From the NCBI GenBank assembly GCA_031551525.1, contig JAVBNN010000003.1:1-64000 (forward strand): DNA of 64,000 nucleotides. Reading direction: 5' to 3'. This document shows, one piece after another, positions 52,237-61,350 of this stretch (positions are counted from its first letter, which is position 1; the number at the start of each line of letters is the position of its first letter). The position numbers and the translations under genes are program-made. The DNA comes from JAVBNN01 sp031551525. Lineage in GTDB: Bacteria; Bacillota; Negativicutes; Acidaminococcales; JAISLQ01. The notes under the pieces are model-generated. The model had not been told where the DNA came from and searched no databases. It saw nothing but the letters and a program-made list of their open reading frames with translations.

Positions 52237-54604
52237 ATTTGAGAAATACGACCGTGGCCCCGCTGCCGCCTTCGTTGAGCGCGGCCAGGGTATGGCTTTT
52301 TATCGCGGAGTGTTTGTTGAAATACTGGATGAGCCCACTTCTCAAAGCGCCGGTCCCCTTGCCGTGTATTACCCGTACCTGCCCTATCCCGGCGATGAGC
52401 GCGTCGTCAATATATTTATCGAGGTCAAGTATCGCTTCGTCGACCGTCTTGCCCCGCACGTCTATTTCGCTGCTAAAGTCCACCGTCTTGGCCAGTTCCC
52501 GGCTGGCTCGCTTGCGTCCGGTTTTAGCGGTTTCTTTTACACCGGTAGCGTCGGCCAGCACACATTTTGTCATAGGCAGGGTGGTTTTTAAGAGACCTAG
52601 TTGGATTATAACGTCTTTCCCGCTGACGCTTACCACAGTGCCTTTTTGCCTGAGCGACGGGATATATACCCACACACCCGGGCGGGCGGCCTGTTCTGTC
52701 AGGGCCTCCCCTGCTATTTCTTCTTCTTCATCGAAAACCACCGGGGCCAGTTTTTTGCGTGTTTCGTCGATCACTTGCTGGCGCTTTTTACTGCTTTCTT
52801 CCTGGTTGAGCGCCTTTATCTCCCTGATCGCCGCTTCGGCGTTGAGGCGGGCTTGCCGGGTTATTTCCGCGGTCTCCGTCCGGCATTTGTCGATTATTTC
52901 CTGTTTTTTCGCTGCTATTTCCTTTTCTCTGTTGGCGATCCGGCCTCTAAGTGTTTCCGCTTCCTGCCGCAAACTCGAGAGGGTGGCGTTCTCCTCTGCC
53001 AGACGTCGGCGCTCTTCTTCGAGGTCACGCAAAAATTCTTCCATCTTTTTGTAGCCGCTGTCGAGGTATCCCCGCGCTTTTTCCACTATGTCCGGCAAGA
53101 GGCCCAGCCGCTGGCTGATATGAAATGCGTTGCTGCTGCCCGGCATACCCATAAGCAGCCGATAAGTCGGCTGGAGCGATACCGTGTCGAACTCCACACT
53201 GGCGTTTTGCATGCCGGGAGTCTGGAAGGCAAAAGTCTTTAGTTCACTGTAATGACTGGTCAAAACTGTAGTAACGCCTTTGTCCTGCAAATGTTCAAGG
53301 ATAGCCATAGCCAGCGCCGCGCCTTCTCTCGGATCAGTGCCGGCGCATATTTCGTCGAGGAGGACCAGCGAGTCTTTGCCCGCTTTGTTCAATATGCCGA
53401 CCAGATTGTTTATCTGGCCGGAAAAGGTGCTCAGGCTCTGTTCTATGCTTTGTTCGTCGCCAATATCGGCATAAATGTTTTTAAAAACCGGCATGATGCT
53501 ATCCGTCCGGGTAGGCAAAAACAGGCCGGACTGGCACATTAGGGCAAACAGGCCGATGATCTTGAGCGTGACCGTCTTGCCGCCGGCGTTAGAGCCGGTG
53601 ATGAGAAGTGTGCGCACCTCCCCGCCTGCTTTCACGTCTACCGGCACTACCACCGCCGGGTCGATGAGCGGGTGGCGGCCTTCGATAATATCTAAATGCC
53701 CGTCTTTTGAGAGTATGGGCAGCGTGGCTTTGGTGTCCCGCGCCAGTTTGGCCTTGGCAAAAATCAAGTCGAGCGCGGTCAATACAGTCAGATTTATAGC
53801 TATTTCCCCTTGTGACCGTCCGATTTGTCCCGACAGGAGACGGAGTATGCGCTCCACTTCTTCTTTTTCTTCCGATAGCATGCGTTTTACGTCATTATTG
53901 AGTTCCACGACGGACAGCGGTTCAATAAAAACCGTCGCGCCACTGCCCGACTGGTCGTGCACTATACCGGGGAAAAACTGGCGATATTCCTGTTTTACCG
54001 GTATAACATAACGCCCGTTTCTCATTGTTACCAGCTGTTCCTGAAAATATCTCTGGTATTCGCTGGAACGCAGTATGTTTTCCAGTTTTTCCTTCACCCT
54101 GTTTTGCGACACCCTGATGTCACGGCGCAAACGGGCCAGTTCCGGCGAAGCGTTGTCCTGTACTACGAGGTTATCTGAAATGGTATTTTCTATCGTTTGT
54201 TCCAAATGGCGCAATACGGTTATCTCGGCGGTTTTTTCCGCCAGGAGCGGTGCTTTTTCCAGCAACGGCAAGAAAAATTCCCGCACTCTGCGCGAGGCAT
54301 AGAGAAAATTGCCTACCGCTCTTATACGGTCAGGCTCCAATACCGCCCCGACTTTGGCCCGCCCGATATCCGGGCCGACATCTGTCGCTCCGCCAAAGGG
54401 CGGCGGCGTGCCTTCATTGGCCAGCAAAAACGCTTGAGCCGTTTCATCCAGAAGTTGCTGGACGGCTACATGGTCGCTCAACGGCGAAAGTTCCAGCGCG
54501 GCTTGTTTACCAAGCGACGTGGCCGCGGAAAAAGAGAGCATTTCGAGGATTTTCGGGTACTCCAATGTACGCAGTACAGTTTTGTCCATACCGCCGTTTA
54601 TCAT
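52235..54604 (-). CDS. mutS2: Endonuclease/ATPase MutS2
   Basis: MutS2 has been linked to suppression of homologous recombination and to rescue of collided ribosomes. The 789-residue protein has the MutS core with Walker A ITGSNAGGKTVTLKIIGL near 334-351 and Walker B SLVLLDEICAGTDPREGAAL near 410-430. A coiled-coil/KOW-like region lies about 515-700 (LEEERRRLAEENATLSSLRQ; VWVYIPSLRQKGTVVSV). The C-terminal Smr domain (EIDVRGKTVDEAILDLDKYI near 716; VIHGKGTGALRSGL near 755) is complete. I chose the ATG at 54604, 7 bases after GGGGGG; its A is the last base of the upstream U32 stop (TGATG), indicating coupling. Confidence 0.96.
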   Translation of the reverse strand: MINGGMDKTVLRTLEYPKILEMLSFSAATSLGKQAALELSPLSDHVAVQQLLDETAQAFLLANEGTPPPFGGATDVGPDIGRAKVGAVLEPDRIRAVGNFLYASRRVREFFLPLLEKAPLLAEKTAEITVLRHLEQTIENTISDNLVVQDNASPELARLRRDIRVSQNRVKEKLENILRSSEYQRYFQEQLVTMRNGRYVIPVKQEYRQFFPGIVHDQSGSGATVFIEPLSVVELNNDVKRMLSEEKEEVERILRLLSGQIGRSQGEIAINLTVLTALDLIFAKAKLARDTKATLPILSKDGHLDIIEGRHPLIDPAVVVPVDVKAGGEVRTLLITGSNAGGKTVTLKIIGLFALMCQSGLFLPTRTDSIMPVFKNIYADIGDEQSIEQSLSTFSGQINNLVGILNKAGKDSLVLLDEICAGTDPREGAALAMAILEHLQDKGVTTVLTSHYSELKTFAFQTPGMQNASVEFDTVSLQPTYRLLMGMPGSSNAFHISQRLGLLPDIVEKARGYLDSGYKKMEEFLRDLEEERRRLAEENATLSSLRQEAETLRGRIANREKEIAAKKQEIIDKCRTETAEITRQARLNAEAAIREIKALNQEESSKKRQQVIDETRKKLAPVVFDEEEEIAGEALTEQAARPGVWVYIPSLRQKGTVVSVSGKDVIIQLGLLKTTLPMTKCVLADATGVKETAKTGRKRASRELAKTVDFSSEIDVRGKTVDEAILDLDKYIDDALIAGIGQVRVIHGKGTGALRSGLIQYFNKHSAIKSHTLAALNEGGSGATVVFLK

Positions 54605-57039
54605 CACACTACCCCCCTGAAATAATGTCCGCGCGTTATGCCGCTATATTTTGAGGAAGATACAGCTCGCCCGTCGAGGGCAGCCCGGTAGTCGTCCGTA
54701 GCTGTCCTTAGACCGGCTACATCCATATAGCGCCCGTCGATCCTTATCCGTTCGACGCCGGCTTTTTGAAAACGCTCCACGCTGTCGAGGAGGCAAAGCT
54801 CCTTGGCATTGAGGATATGCATGCGGCAAAACTGGTCGGTAACTATGGGAAAATGCTCCCCCTTACGGTCCTCCAGAAAATATTTCCCGCTCTGGCAGGC
54901 CGCTTCACCCAATAAACTCCCGGGAGCGCAGTATTCGGATACCATCATTTCCATGCGGCCGTGTACCACACACTCTACCGGCAAAAGATTTTGCGCGGCC
55001 AGTTCTTCCACCTGCTGCATGGTCAGTTCGAGTGATAAAGCGACGCCGTTCGCGCCTTTTTTGCGCCAAAAATCCAGCGACCAGCTGTTAAACGCATTGA
55101 GCGGCCAGTCAGCCCGCAAAGGCACATTCAAACGCCCGGCCAGCTGCCAAACAGACAGGCTGCCCACCAAAAAACCGTCCGGTTTAAGCCCGGCCAGCAA
55201 AGAAAGCCGTTCTTGCAGTTCCCTGCTGCCCGCTTCGCTGACGATGCGCGGCGTGGCGAAATATATTTGTTTACCGAAGTGGCGGGCAATATCAGCCGCT
55301 TTGCGGCATTCGTCAATGCTCAGCTCTTTATGGGAGTAGGTTTCCCCCCCGAAAATAAGTATATCGGCTCCGGCAAGAGCGGCTGCTTCGGCTTTATCCA
55401 AGCTGTCCGCATGCACACTCAACAGCGTACGCGAAGAGAGCGCGCCGGGTCGTCTACCTATCAACGAAAATGCCTTCCCGCCTTTACTTCGCAGCGGAAA
55501 ATACTTTACCAGCCGCCGTTCTTTAAGTTGCTCTATTGCCGCGCGGCGCGCCTCGTTTATCTCGCTAACCGGCGCCATGATATTTTCTGGAAAATCGCAG
55601 GAAATATTCACCAGGTAAAAGTCTGTACTGCCCAGCCGTTCCACCTGTTTCTGGACACCGCCCACCGTAAGCGGGTGCTTGCGCGCGGCTTCGCAGATAA
55701 AAGCCGTTTCCGCTTCGCCTTGATTGCCTTCGTCATCAGTAAAAACTATTTTCAGCGGCTGGCCGACTTGTGCGCTCACTGTAGCGCTCACCGGTATCAG
55801 CCGTTTGTTGCCCGGCCCGAAAAAGCTTTGCGCTTTCTCCAAAAGGGCAATGTCCGCTATTCTAAATACCCGGTCCCCCGCGCTGGCTCCGGCAGGCAGT
55901 TTTATACCCACTACCTGTCCGGCGGCAGCGCCCGCCACCGGCTGGCCAGCTAAGAATATGCTCTCTGCGGTGACGCCTGCGCGTCCGCCCACACTTACCC
56001 ATACTTCGAGTCCGTCGCCGGTTGTTATATCTTCTTCCAGTTTAATATAGGCCAGCCCGCGTTCGCAAAAACTTATCCGGCCAATGTAGACGCCGCGGTT
56101 GTTCGGGCGGCGGTCGCTCAATATAGTCCGGCCAGGACGTTCTTTTAGGTAGGCCGTGGTAAAATCACGGTTGAATATCTGGCGCAAATCGCGCAGGGCG
56201 TTTTCCGGCAGTTTGAAGTCACCGCCCAGACAGCTGTCTATGGCCTGTCGGTAGATGGAAGTGACCACCGCTACATATTCCGGGCGTTTCATGCGTCCTT
56301 CGATTTTGAAGGAGGTTACTCCCGCTTCTATAAGTTCCGGTAACATTTCGAGCGTATTAAGATCTTTAGGACTTAAAATATATTTACCGGCACTGCCCTG
56401 ATCAAGCAGCCCAGCTCCATTTTCGTCAACCAGGCTATAAGGCAGCCGACAGGGTTGAGCGCACTGCCCGCGGTTGCCGCTGCGTCCGCCGATCAGGCTG
56501 CTCATCAGACACTGCCCGGAGTAGCACATACATAGTGCGCCGTGCACAAAAACCTCTATCTCGCTTTTGGCCTGGCGGCAAATATCCTTTATTTCGTCGA
56601 GGCTGGCCTCTCGCGCCAAAACGCTCCGGCTAAAGCCCATTTTCTCCGCAAACGTGACTCCGGCGGCATTGGCCACGGTCATCTGCGTACTGGCAAATAG
56701 CGGCAGTTCCGGCACCAGTTCCCGTGCCAGAGCAGCTATGCCCATATCCTGAACGATGGCGGCGTCCACACCTATGCAAGACAAAAATTGCAGATAGTCA
56801 GCCACATCGGGCATTTCACTATCCGCCACTAAGGTATTTACTGTCACATATATTTTTACACGGCGCAGGTGGGCAAAGTCGACAGCGCGAGCCAGTTCTT
56901 CACGGTCAAAATTATCCGCGTACTGACGCGCGCCAAACCTGCTTCCACCGAGGTATACTGCGTCAGCACCCGCGTTCACCGCAGCTTCCAGCGCTTGCCA
57001 CGTACCGGCCGGAGACATGAGTTCTACTTTATTGTTCAT
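54604..57039 (-). CDS. Peptidase U32 family protein (RlhA-like, with C-terminal DUF3656-type domains)
   Basis: An 811-residue U32 protein. The TIM-barrel part begins VELMSPAGTWQALEAAVNAG (4-23), with GADAVYLGGSRFGAR just behind it, and the U32 signature EVFVHGALCMCYSGQCLMSS lies near 163-182, followed by GNRGQCAQPCR (four cysteines likely holding an Fe-S cluster). A long second half covers about 330-811. Homologues include RlhA, which hydroxylates a 23S rRNA cytidine using prephenate-dependent chemistry; older annotations call them collagenases. RNA hydroxylation here is inference. I chose the ATG at 57039 (AAAGGGA upstream) over a TTG 15 bases earlier. zapA precedes it by 21 bases and mutS2 follows with a one-base overlap. 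Confidence 0.9.
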   Translation of the reverse strand: MNNKVELMSPAGTWQALEAAVNAGADAVYLGGSRFGARQYADNFDREELARAVDFAHLRRVKIYVTVNTLVADSEMPDVADYLQFLSCIGVDAAIVQDMGIAALARELVPELPLFASTQMTVANAAGVTFAEKMGFSRSVLAREASLDEIKDICRQAKSEIEVFVHGALCMCYSGQCLMSSLIGGRSGNRGQCAQPCRLPYSLVDENGAGLLDQGSAGKYILSPKDLNTLEMLPELIEAGVTSFKIEGRMKRPEYVAVVTSIYRQAIDSCLGGDFKLPENALRDLRQIFNRDFTTAYLKERPGRTILSDRRPNNRGVYIGRISFCERGLAYIKLEEDITTGDGLEVWVSVGGRAGVTAESIFLAGQPVAGAAAGQVVGIKLPAGASAGDRVFRIADIALLEKAQSFFGPGNKRLIPVSATVSAQVGQPLKIVFTDDEGNQGEAETAFICEAARKHPLTVGGVQKQVERLGSTDFYLVNISCDFPENIMAPVSEINEARRAAIEQLKERRLVKYFPLRSKGGKAFSLIGRRPGALSSRTLLSVHADSLDKAEAAALAGADILIFGGETYSHKELSIDECRKAADIARHFGKQIYFATPRIVSEAGSRELQERLSLLAGLKPDGFLVGSLSVWQLAGRLNVPLRADWPLNAFNSWSLDFWRKKGANGVALSLELTMQQVEELAAQNLLPVECVVHGRMEMMVSEYCAPGSLLGEAACQSGKYFLEDRKGEHFPIVTDQFCRMHILNAKELCLLDSVERFQKAGVERIRIDGRYMDVAGLRTATDDYRAALDGRAVSSSKYSGITRGHYFRGVV

Positions 57040-57060
57040 TATTCCCTTTCCCAAAACTTC

Positions 57061-57321
57061 CTAAGCTTTGCTACCCTGCTGCTCTTTTACCGCCGCCAGC
57101 AGGTTTTCGTAAGCCGCCTTGCTGGTATTAGCTTCGTCCGCCAGTTCCAGCGCCACCAGAACGGCTATCCGCGTACCAGTGAGCGCCGGTTGCATACGGG
57201 CTATTTTTTGCATGCGCGCGTCCACCTGCCCGGCCAGTTTTTCTATACGCTCCTGGGACAGGTCTGATTTTAAGGTGTACTGTTCATTGTAAATATTAAC
57301 TACTATACGTTGCTTGCTCAT
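57061..57321 (-). CDS. zapA: Cell division protein ZapA
   Basis: An 86-residue FtsZ-ring stabiliser. The N-terminal beta segment RIVVNIYNEQYTLKSDLSQE and the following helix VDARMQKIARMQPALTGTRI are typical; the long C-terminal helix ends KEQQGSKA. The ATG follows GGAGGGTGA. It heads a zapA-U32-mutS2 unit with its own promoter overlapping the pheT terminator tail. Confidence 0.93.
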   Translation of the reverse strand: MSKQRIVVNIYNEQYTLKSDLSQERIEKLAGQVDARMQKIARMQPALTGTRIAVLVALELADEANTSKAAYENLLAAVKEQQGSKA

Positions 57322-57352
57322 GGGTCACCCTCCCCAAGTATGTCATGTAAAT

Positions 57353-57381
57353 ATTTTAACAGTAATTCCTCGTAAAAACAA
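57353..57381 (-). promoter_or_regulatory. Candidate promoter of zapA-U32-mutS2
   Basis: TTGTTT (57376-57381), 17-base spacer, TAAAAT (57353-57358) on the minus strand, 32 bases before the zapA ATG. The -35 lies in the T-rich tail of the pheT terminator. Confidence 0.5.
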
Positions 57382-57402
57382 CGAGCCCGGTATTTCTACC
57401 GG
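57373..57402 (-). terminator. Terminator behind pheT
   Basis: Short stem CCGGTA/TACCGG (57397-57402 and 57387-57392) around a GAAA loop, followed on the minus strand by GGCTCGTTGTTTTTACG. The distance between stem and T-run makes it a moderate candidate. Confidence 0.5.
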
Positions 57403-57411
57403 ACCGTTTCT

Positions 57412-59838
57412 TTAACCGCGCAATTTTATTTGCAACTTACCTTCCAGGGCGGCGGTTATCCTCGTTACCGCCTGGCCGATTTCCTCATCAGTCAGTGTGC
57501 GGTCAGCCGCCTGGAACGAAAGGGCGTACGCCATGCTCTTATGACCGGCCTCCACCTGTTTTCCGGTGTAAAGGTCAAAGAGGCGCACCTCACGCAAATG
57601 TTTGCCGCCGCTTTCTCTTATCGTTTCTTCTATCAAACGCTGGCTTATCTCTAGCGGCGCCAGCATTGACAGGTCACGGTATATTTCCGGGTATTTGGGC
57701 AGTGCTGTATACTGCGCCAGTTTGCCGTAGTCGCCGACCAGTGGGGATAGTTTTATTTCCACCAGACAGGCGGCTTTAGAAATATCAAAAGAGGCCGCCA
57801 CCACTGGGTGTACCTCCCCCACCACACCCACGGTTTCGCCATTAAATATTATCTGCATGGATTTCCCCTGATGCAGATAGGGGCGCCCGCCTTCGGCGAA
57901 CTGGTAACCGGTTATATTTATCTTGTCAAACAGCTCCTCGACCAAACCTTTGGCATCGTAAAAATCCACATCCGCTTTATCCTGGTTCCAGTCATTCGGC
58001 CAACGGCGCCCGGTAAGCGCAGCCACCAGGCAAACTTCTTCCGTCGGAAAAGATGATAGCGGCAGGCTGTCTGCCCGATAGGTGCGCCCGATTTCGAAAA
58101 TGGCAGTATCTTCGTTGCGGTGCGCCAGGTTATACTGCATGGCACCTAAAACGCTCGGCACAAGTGTAGTACGCATCACGCCAAATTCATCGGTTATCGG
58201 GTTGAGTACGGGAATAGGGGCTAAAAGCGCATCTTCTTCCGGTAGGTTGAGTTTTTTCAGTTGCGACTGATGGGTAAAGCTATAGCCGATTATCTCATTG
58301 AGACCGGCCGCACATAGAAAATCTCCGGTTTTATCAATAAGGGTAGCCAGTTTGCTTTGGCTGCCCTGCATGACCGCACCGTCCGGCAAAGTGCTGGGGA
58401 GAAAGTCGTAACCGTTTATGCGAGCTATCTCTTCGCTGATATCAGCCGCGATAAGCACGTCGTTGCGCCAGGAGGGCACTTTTGCCTGTAGGGCACCTTC
58501 TTTTTCAGCTACGCTAAAGCCAAGCCCTTCCAATATTGCTACCATGCGCCCGGCAGACAGTGCTGTACCGAGTCTATGGTTTATGCCGTCCACTGTAGCA
58601 GAGATGGTTTGGGGAGCCCGTAAAAGCGGATAATTATCGGTGTGCACCGGACAGGCTCTGGCCGCGCCCAGTTCTTCCAGAAGGGCAGCCGCCCGGTCGA
58701 GCGCCCAGGGTATATTTTCCCGGTCTATGCCGTGTTCGAAGCGGTTGGAGGCTTCACTGCGCAGGCCGACAGCGCGGCTGGCCTTGCGGATGGCAACCGG
58801 TTCAAAACAGGCGGCTTCTAAAAGAACCGCTTGCGTCTGGCCTGATATTTCCGTCTGAAGGCCGCCCATAACGCCGCCCAGGCCGATGGCCTTTTCTCCG
58901 TCGGCGATGACTATCATACCGCCCGAAAGTTTTCGTTCATTGCCGTCGAGGGTAACCAATGTTTCGCCGATTATCGCCGGACGGGCCTCGATAACGCCGC
59001 CGACCAGCGTGTCTTTGTCGTAGGCGTGCATTGGTTGTCCTGCTTCGAGCATCACATAGTTGGTTACGTCGACCACATTGTTCAGGGGGCGCATGTCAGA
59101 AAGACGCAGCCTGTTTTGCAGCCAGAGCGGCGAAGGCTGTATTTTTATATCGGTAAGTACCCGTCCGACAAAACGCTGACACAAGCTGCTGTCCGCAATT
59201 TTTATATCGAATGGTTTTGTGTCTGAACCTTCCGCCTTGAGTTTCACTTCCGGCAGTTTCAGTTTTCCGCCAGTCACGGCCGCTACTTCGCGCGCGAGGC
59301 CAATAACGTTCAAGCAATCGCCCCGGTTTGCAGTGAGTTCAAATTCGAACACCACGTCGTCGAGGCCAAGTATCTTCCTGATATCTACGCCAAGCGGCGT
59401 ATCAGGTGGTAGTATCATAATGCCGTCGCGTTCTCCCGGCTGCAAAAGCTTGTCCGGGATCGCCAGTTCACTGGCGGAACAAAGCATGCCGGCCGAGTCG
59501 ATGCCACGCAATTTTGCTTTTTTCATCTTGCGTCCGTCCGGCAGTATCGAACCCACCTGCGCCACCGGTACTACCGCGCCCTCTGTTACGTTGTCAGCGC
59601 CGGTCACGATCTGCAGTTTTTCACCATTATTTATATCCAACTGGCAGACCCACAGTTTGTCTGCCTCCGGGTGGCGACGGATCTCCGCTACCCGCCCTGT
59701 TACCACATTTTCTATCCCTTTGCCCGGATACTCGAGGTACTCCACCGGTATGCCCGCGCGGGTGAGTTTTTCCGCCAACACTTCCGGGGCCTCGGTTATT
59801 TCAACATATTCTTTCAACCAATTAAACGATACCTTCAT
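57412..59838 (-). CDS. pheT: Phenylalanyl-tRNA synthetase beta subunit
   Basis: An 808-residue tRNA synthetase subunit. The EMAP/Trbp111-like tRNA-binding domain at about 40-150 shows HPEADKLWVCQLDINNGEKL, QIVTGADNV and GMLCSASEL. The B3/4 editing domain covers about 210-390 (EASNRFEHGIDRENIPWALD), then the B5 domain, the catalytic-like core (GYSFTHQSQL; VLNPITDEFGVMRTTLVPSV near 548-567) and the C-terminal FDX-ACB anticodon domain (about 715-808). The ATG lies 12 bases behind pheS; both are under Phe T-box control. Confidence 0.98.
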   Translation of the reverse strand: MKVSFNWLKEYVEITEAPEVLAEKLTRAGIPVEYLEYPGKGIENVVTGRVAEIRRHPEADKLWVCQLDINNGEKLQIVTGADNVTEGAVVPVAQVGSILPDGRKMKKAKLRGIDSAGMLCSASELAIPDKLLQPGERDGIMILPPDTPLGVDIRKILGLDDVVFEFELTANRGDCLNVIGLAREVAAVTGGKLKLPEVKLKAEGSDTKPFDIKIADSSLCQRFVGRVLTDIKIQPSPLWLQNRLRLSDMRPLNNVVDVTNYVMLEAGQPMHAYDKDTLVGGVIEARPAIIGETLVTLDGNERKLSGGMIVIADGEKAIGLGGVMGGLQTEISGQTQAVLLEAACFEPVAIRKASRAVGLRSEASNRFEHGIDRENIPWALDRAAALLEELGAARACPVHTDNYPLLRAPQTISATVDGINHRLGTALSAGRMVAILEGLGFSVAEKEGALQAKVPSWRNDVLIAADISEEIARINGYDFLPSTLPDGAVMQGSQSKLATLIDKTGDFLCAAGLNEIIGYSFTHQSQLKKLNLPEEDALLAPIPVLNPITDEFGVMRTTLVPSVLGAMQYNLAHRNEDTAIFEIGRTYRADSLPLSSFPTEEVCLVAALTGRRWPNDWNQDKADVDFYDAKGLVEELFDKINITGYQFAEGGRPYLHQGKSMQIIFNGETVGVVGEVHPVVAASFDISKAACLVEIKLSPLVGDYGKLAQYTALPKYPEIYRDLSMLAPLEISQRLIEETIRESGGKHLREVRLFDLYTGKQVEAGHKSMAYALSFQAADRTLTDEEIGQAVTRITAALEGKLQIKLRG

Positions 59839-59850
59839 AGCCTGCTCCTC

Positions 59851-60876
59851 CTAGTTAAACTGGCGGACAAACCGCAGATTGTTTTCAAAAAATAATCGCA
59901 GGTCGTCTATGCCGTAAGACAGCATAGCGATACGCTCTACGCCCATGCCAAAAGCAAACCCACTGACTTTTTCCGGGTCGTACCCGCTCATGGAAAGTAC
60001 ATTGGGATGTACCATGCCGGAGCCGAGTATCTCCAGCCAGCCGGAGTTCTTACATACCCGGCAGCCCTTTTGCCCGCACATGACGCAGGAAATATCCACT
60101 TCCGCGCTAGGTTCGGTGAAGGGAAAGAAGCTGGGGCGCAAACGCACTTTTACAGATGAACCGAACATTTCTTTGGTGAACAGCTCGAGCGTGCCTTTAA
60201 GGTCGGACAGGCCTATGCTTTTGTCGACAACCAGTCCCTCCACCTGATGAAACATCGGCGAATGGGTGGCGTCGTAGTCCCGGCGGTAAACTTTGCCCGG
60301 CGCGATCATGCGGATAGGGGTATTGGGCGGGTTTGAGCGCATAACGCGAGCCTGCACCGGCGAGGTGTGGGTACGCAACAGGTAATCTTCCGTTATATAA
60401 AAAGTGTCCTGCATATCCCGCGCCGGATGGTTTTTCGGCAGGTTCAGCAGTTCAAAATTGTAATAGTCCTTTTCTATCTCCGGCCCGTCGCATATTTCAA
60501 AACCCATACGCATAAAAATATCCTTCATGCGGCGCATAGTGAGGGTGACCGGATGCAGGCGGCCCTGCGGACGGCGGCGCCCGGGCAGAGTAATGTCTAT
60601 TTTTTCCGAGGCCAGCCGGCTTTGCATTTCTTTTTCCGCCAGTTCGGCTTCTTTGGCGGAAAATACCACTTCGAGTTGTTGGCGTACGTCATTGACGATC
60701 TGTCCCATGCGCGGGCGTTCTTCAGGCGATAATGCGCCCATACCGCGCAAAGCTGCAGAAAGGGTGCCTTTCTTTCCCAAATATTTTACTTTCAGTTCAT
60801 TGAGTTCCGCCAAACCGGCGCAGGCGGAAAAGGCAGCAACCGCCTCTTCGTGCAATAATGCCAGTTGTTTTTCCAT
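59851..60876 (-). CDS. pheS: Phenylalanyl-tRNA synthetase alpha subunit
   Basis: The catalytic subunit, 341 residues. N-terminal coiled coil (about 1-85), then class II motifs: [20 protein letters not shown] near 133-152 with [30 protein letters not shown] near 198-217 (motif 2) and [20 protein letters not shown] near 308-327 (motif 3). The [17 protein letters not shown] insertion near 265-281 is usual in Firmicutes. The ATG has AAAAGGAG upstream and follows the T-box terminator. Confidence 0.98.
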   Translation of the reverse strand: MEKQLALLHEEAVAAFSACAGLAELNELKVKYLGKKGTLSAALRGMGALSPEERPRMGQIVNDVRQQLEVVFSAKEAELAEKEMQSRLASEKIDITLPGRRRPQGRLHPVTLTMRRMKDIFMRMGFEICDGPEIEKDYYNFELLNLPKNHPARDMQDTFYITEDYLLRTHTSPVQARVMRSNPPNTPIRMIAPGKVYRRDYDATHSPMFHQVEGLVVDKSIGLSDLKGTLELFTKEMFGSSVKVRLRPSFFPFTEPSAEVDISCVMCGQKGCRVCKNSGWLEILGSGMVHPNVLSMSGYDPEKVSGFAFGMGVERIAMLSYGIDDLRLFFENNLRFVRQFN

Positions 60877-60938
60877 CTGTAACAGCTCCTTTTACCTTGG
60901 TAGTTTATAGTGTCCGTCATTCTGCCAGGGCATAAACA

Positions 60939-60973
60939 AAATAAAAAACCCTCCGCCCTCAAGGGGCGAAAGG
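60939..60973 (-). terminator. Regulated terminator of the pheST T-box
   Basis: Ten-base arms (CCTTTCGCCC / GGGCGGAGGG, three G-U pairs; roughly 60964-60973 and 60949-60958) followed by GTTTTTTATTTT on the minus strand. It overlaps the 3' side of the T-box antiterminator. Confidence 0.88.
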
Positions 60974-61165
60974 ATATGCTTCCGCGGTACCACCCTACTT
61001 TGTACTCCAGTTCCTTAACGCGGAAAAACGTTTCCGCCTACTAAAAGGTTCAGCGGAAAAACTCAAAAGTGAACTTCACCGACAACTGCCGAAACCCCTC
61101 TCAGTCTGGGAGGCTCTTCCTGTACAGCTTCATGCCGGGTACTCTCTTTGTCATAGCCTTTTAAG
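60940..61165 (-). promoter_or_regulatory. T-box riboswitch controlling pheST (specifier UUC)
   Basis: The 3' part contains the T-box consensus AGGGTGGTACCGCG (60983-60996), whose TGG pairs with the uncharged tRNA CCA end. The terminator lies at 60939-60973. In Stem I the conserved AGAGAGT element lies near 61140, and the specifier region GTGAAGTTCACTTTTGAG presents TTC (61071-61073), the Phe codon. When tRNA-Phe is uncharged the antiterminator should form and pheST be expressed. Together with yqzL and the promoter it accounts for the 474 bases between pheS and the methyltransferase gene. Confidence 0.95.
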
Positions 61166-61173
61166 ATATGTGG

Positions 61174-61266
61174 TTAGTTACAGGTAATTTTTCTGTACAA
61201 AACATAGATTACTACCGAACCGGTGGCTTCAAACAGCCGCCAGAGAAAATCGGGGGTCAACAACAT
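61174..61266 (-). CDS. yqzL: YqzL family small protein
   Basis: A 30-residue open frame between the promoter and the T-box leader. The peptide reads MLLTPDFLWRLFEATGSVVI then YVLYRKITCN. It fits the YqzL pattern known from Bacillus (Phe-x-Trp-x-x-Phe, Thr-Gly-x-Ile/Val, Tyr-Leu/Val-Leu-Tyr). The ATG at 61266 has AAAGGTG 8 bases upstream, a convincing ribosome binding site. It ends about 10 bases before the T-box Stem I region. Function unknown. It is too short for usual gene-calling cut-offs and may be missed in annotations. Confidence 0.75.
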   Translation of the reverse strand: MLLTPDFLWRLFEATGSVVIYVLYRKITCN

Positions 61267-61319
61267 GGGGACCACACCTTTCCTTGCGGGGATGCTATGT
61301 TTTATTACTATATAAATTG

Positions 61320-61348
61320 ATTATACACAAATATTCTGCTTCTGGCAA
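61320..61348 (-). promoter_or_regulatory. Promoter of yqzL-T-box-pheST
   Basis: TTGCCA (61343-61348), 17-base spacer, perfect TATAAT (61320-61325) on the minus strand. The -35 overlaps the beginning of the space behind the methyltransferase gene, whose stop is at 61351. Confidence 0.75.
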
Positions 61349-61350
61349 TA

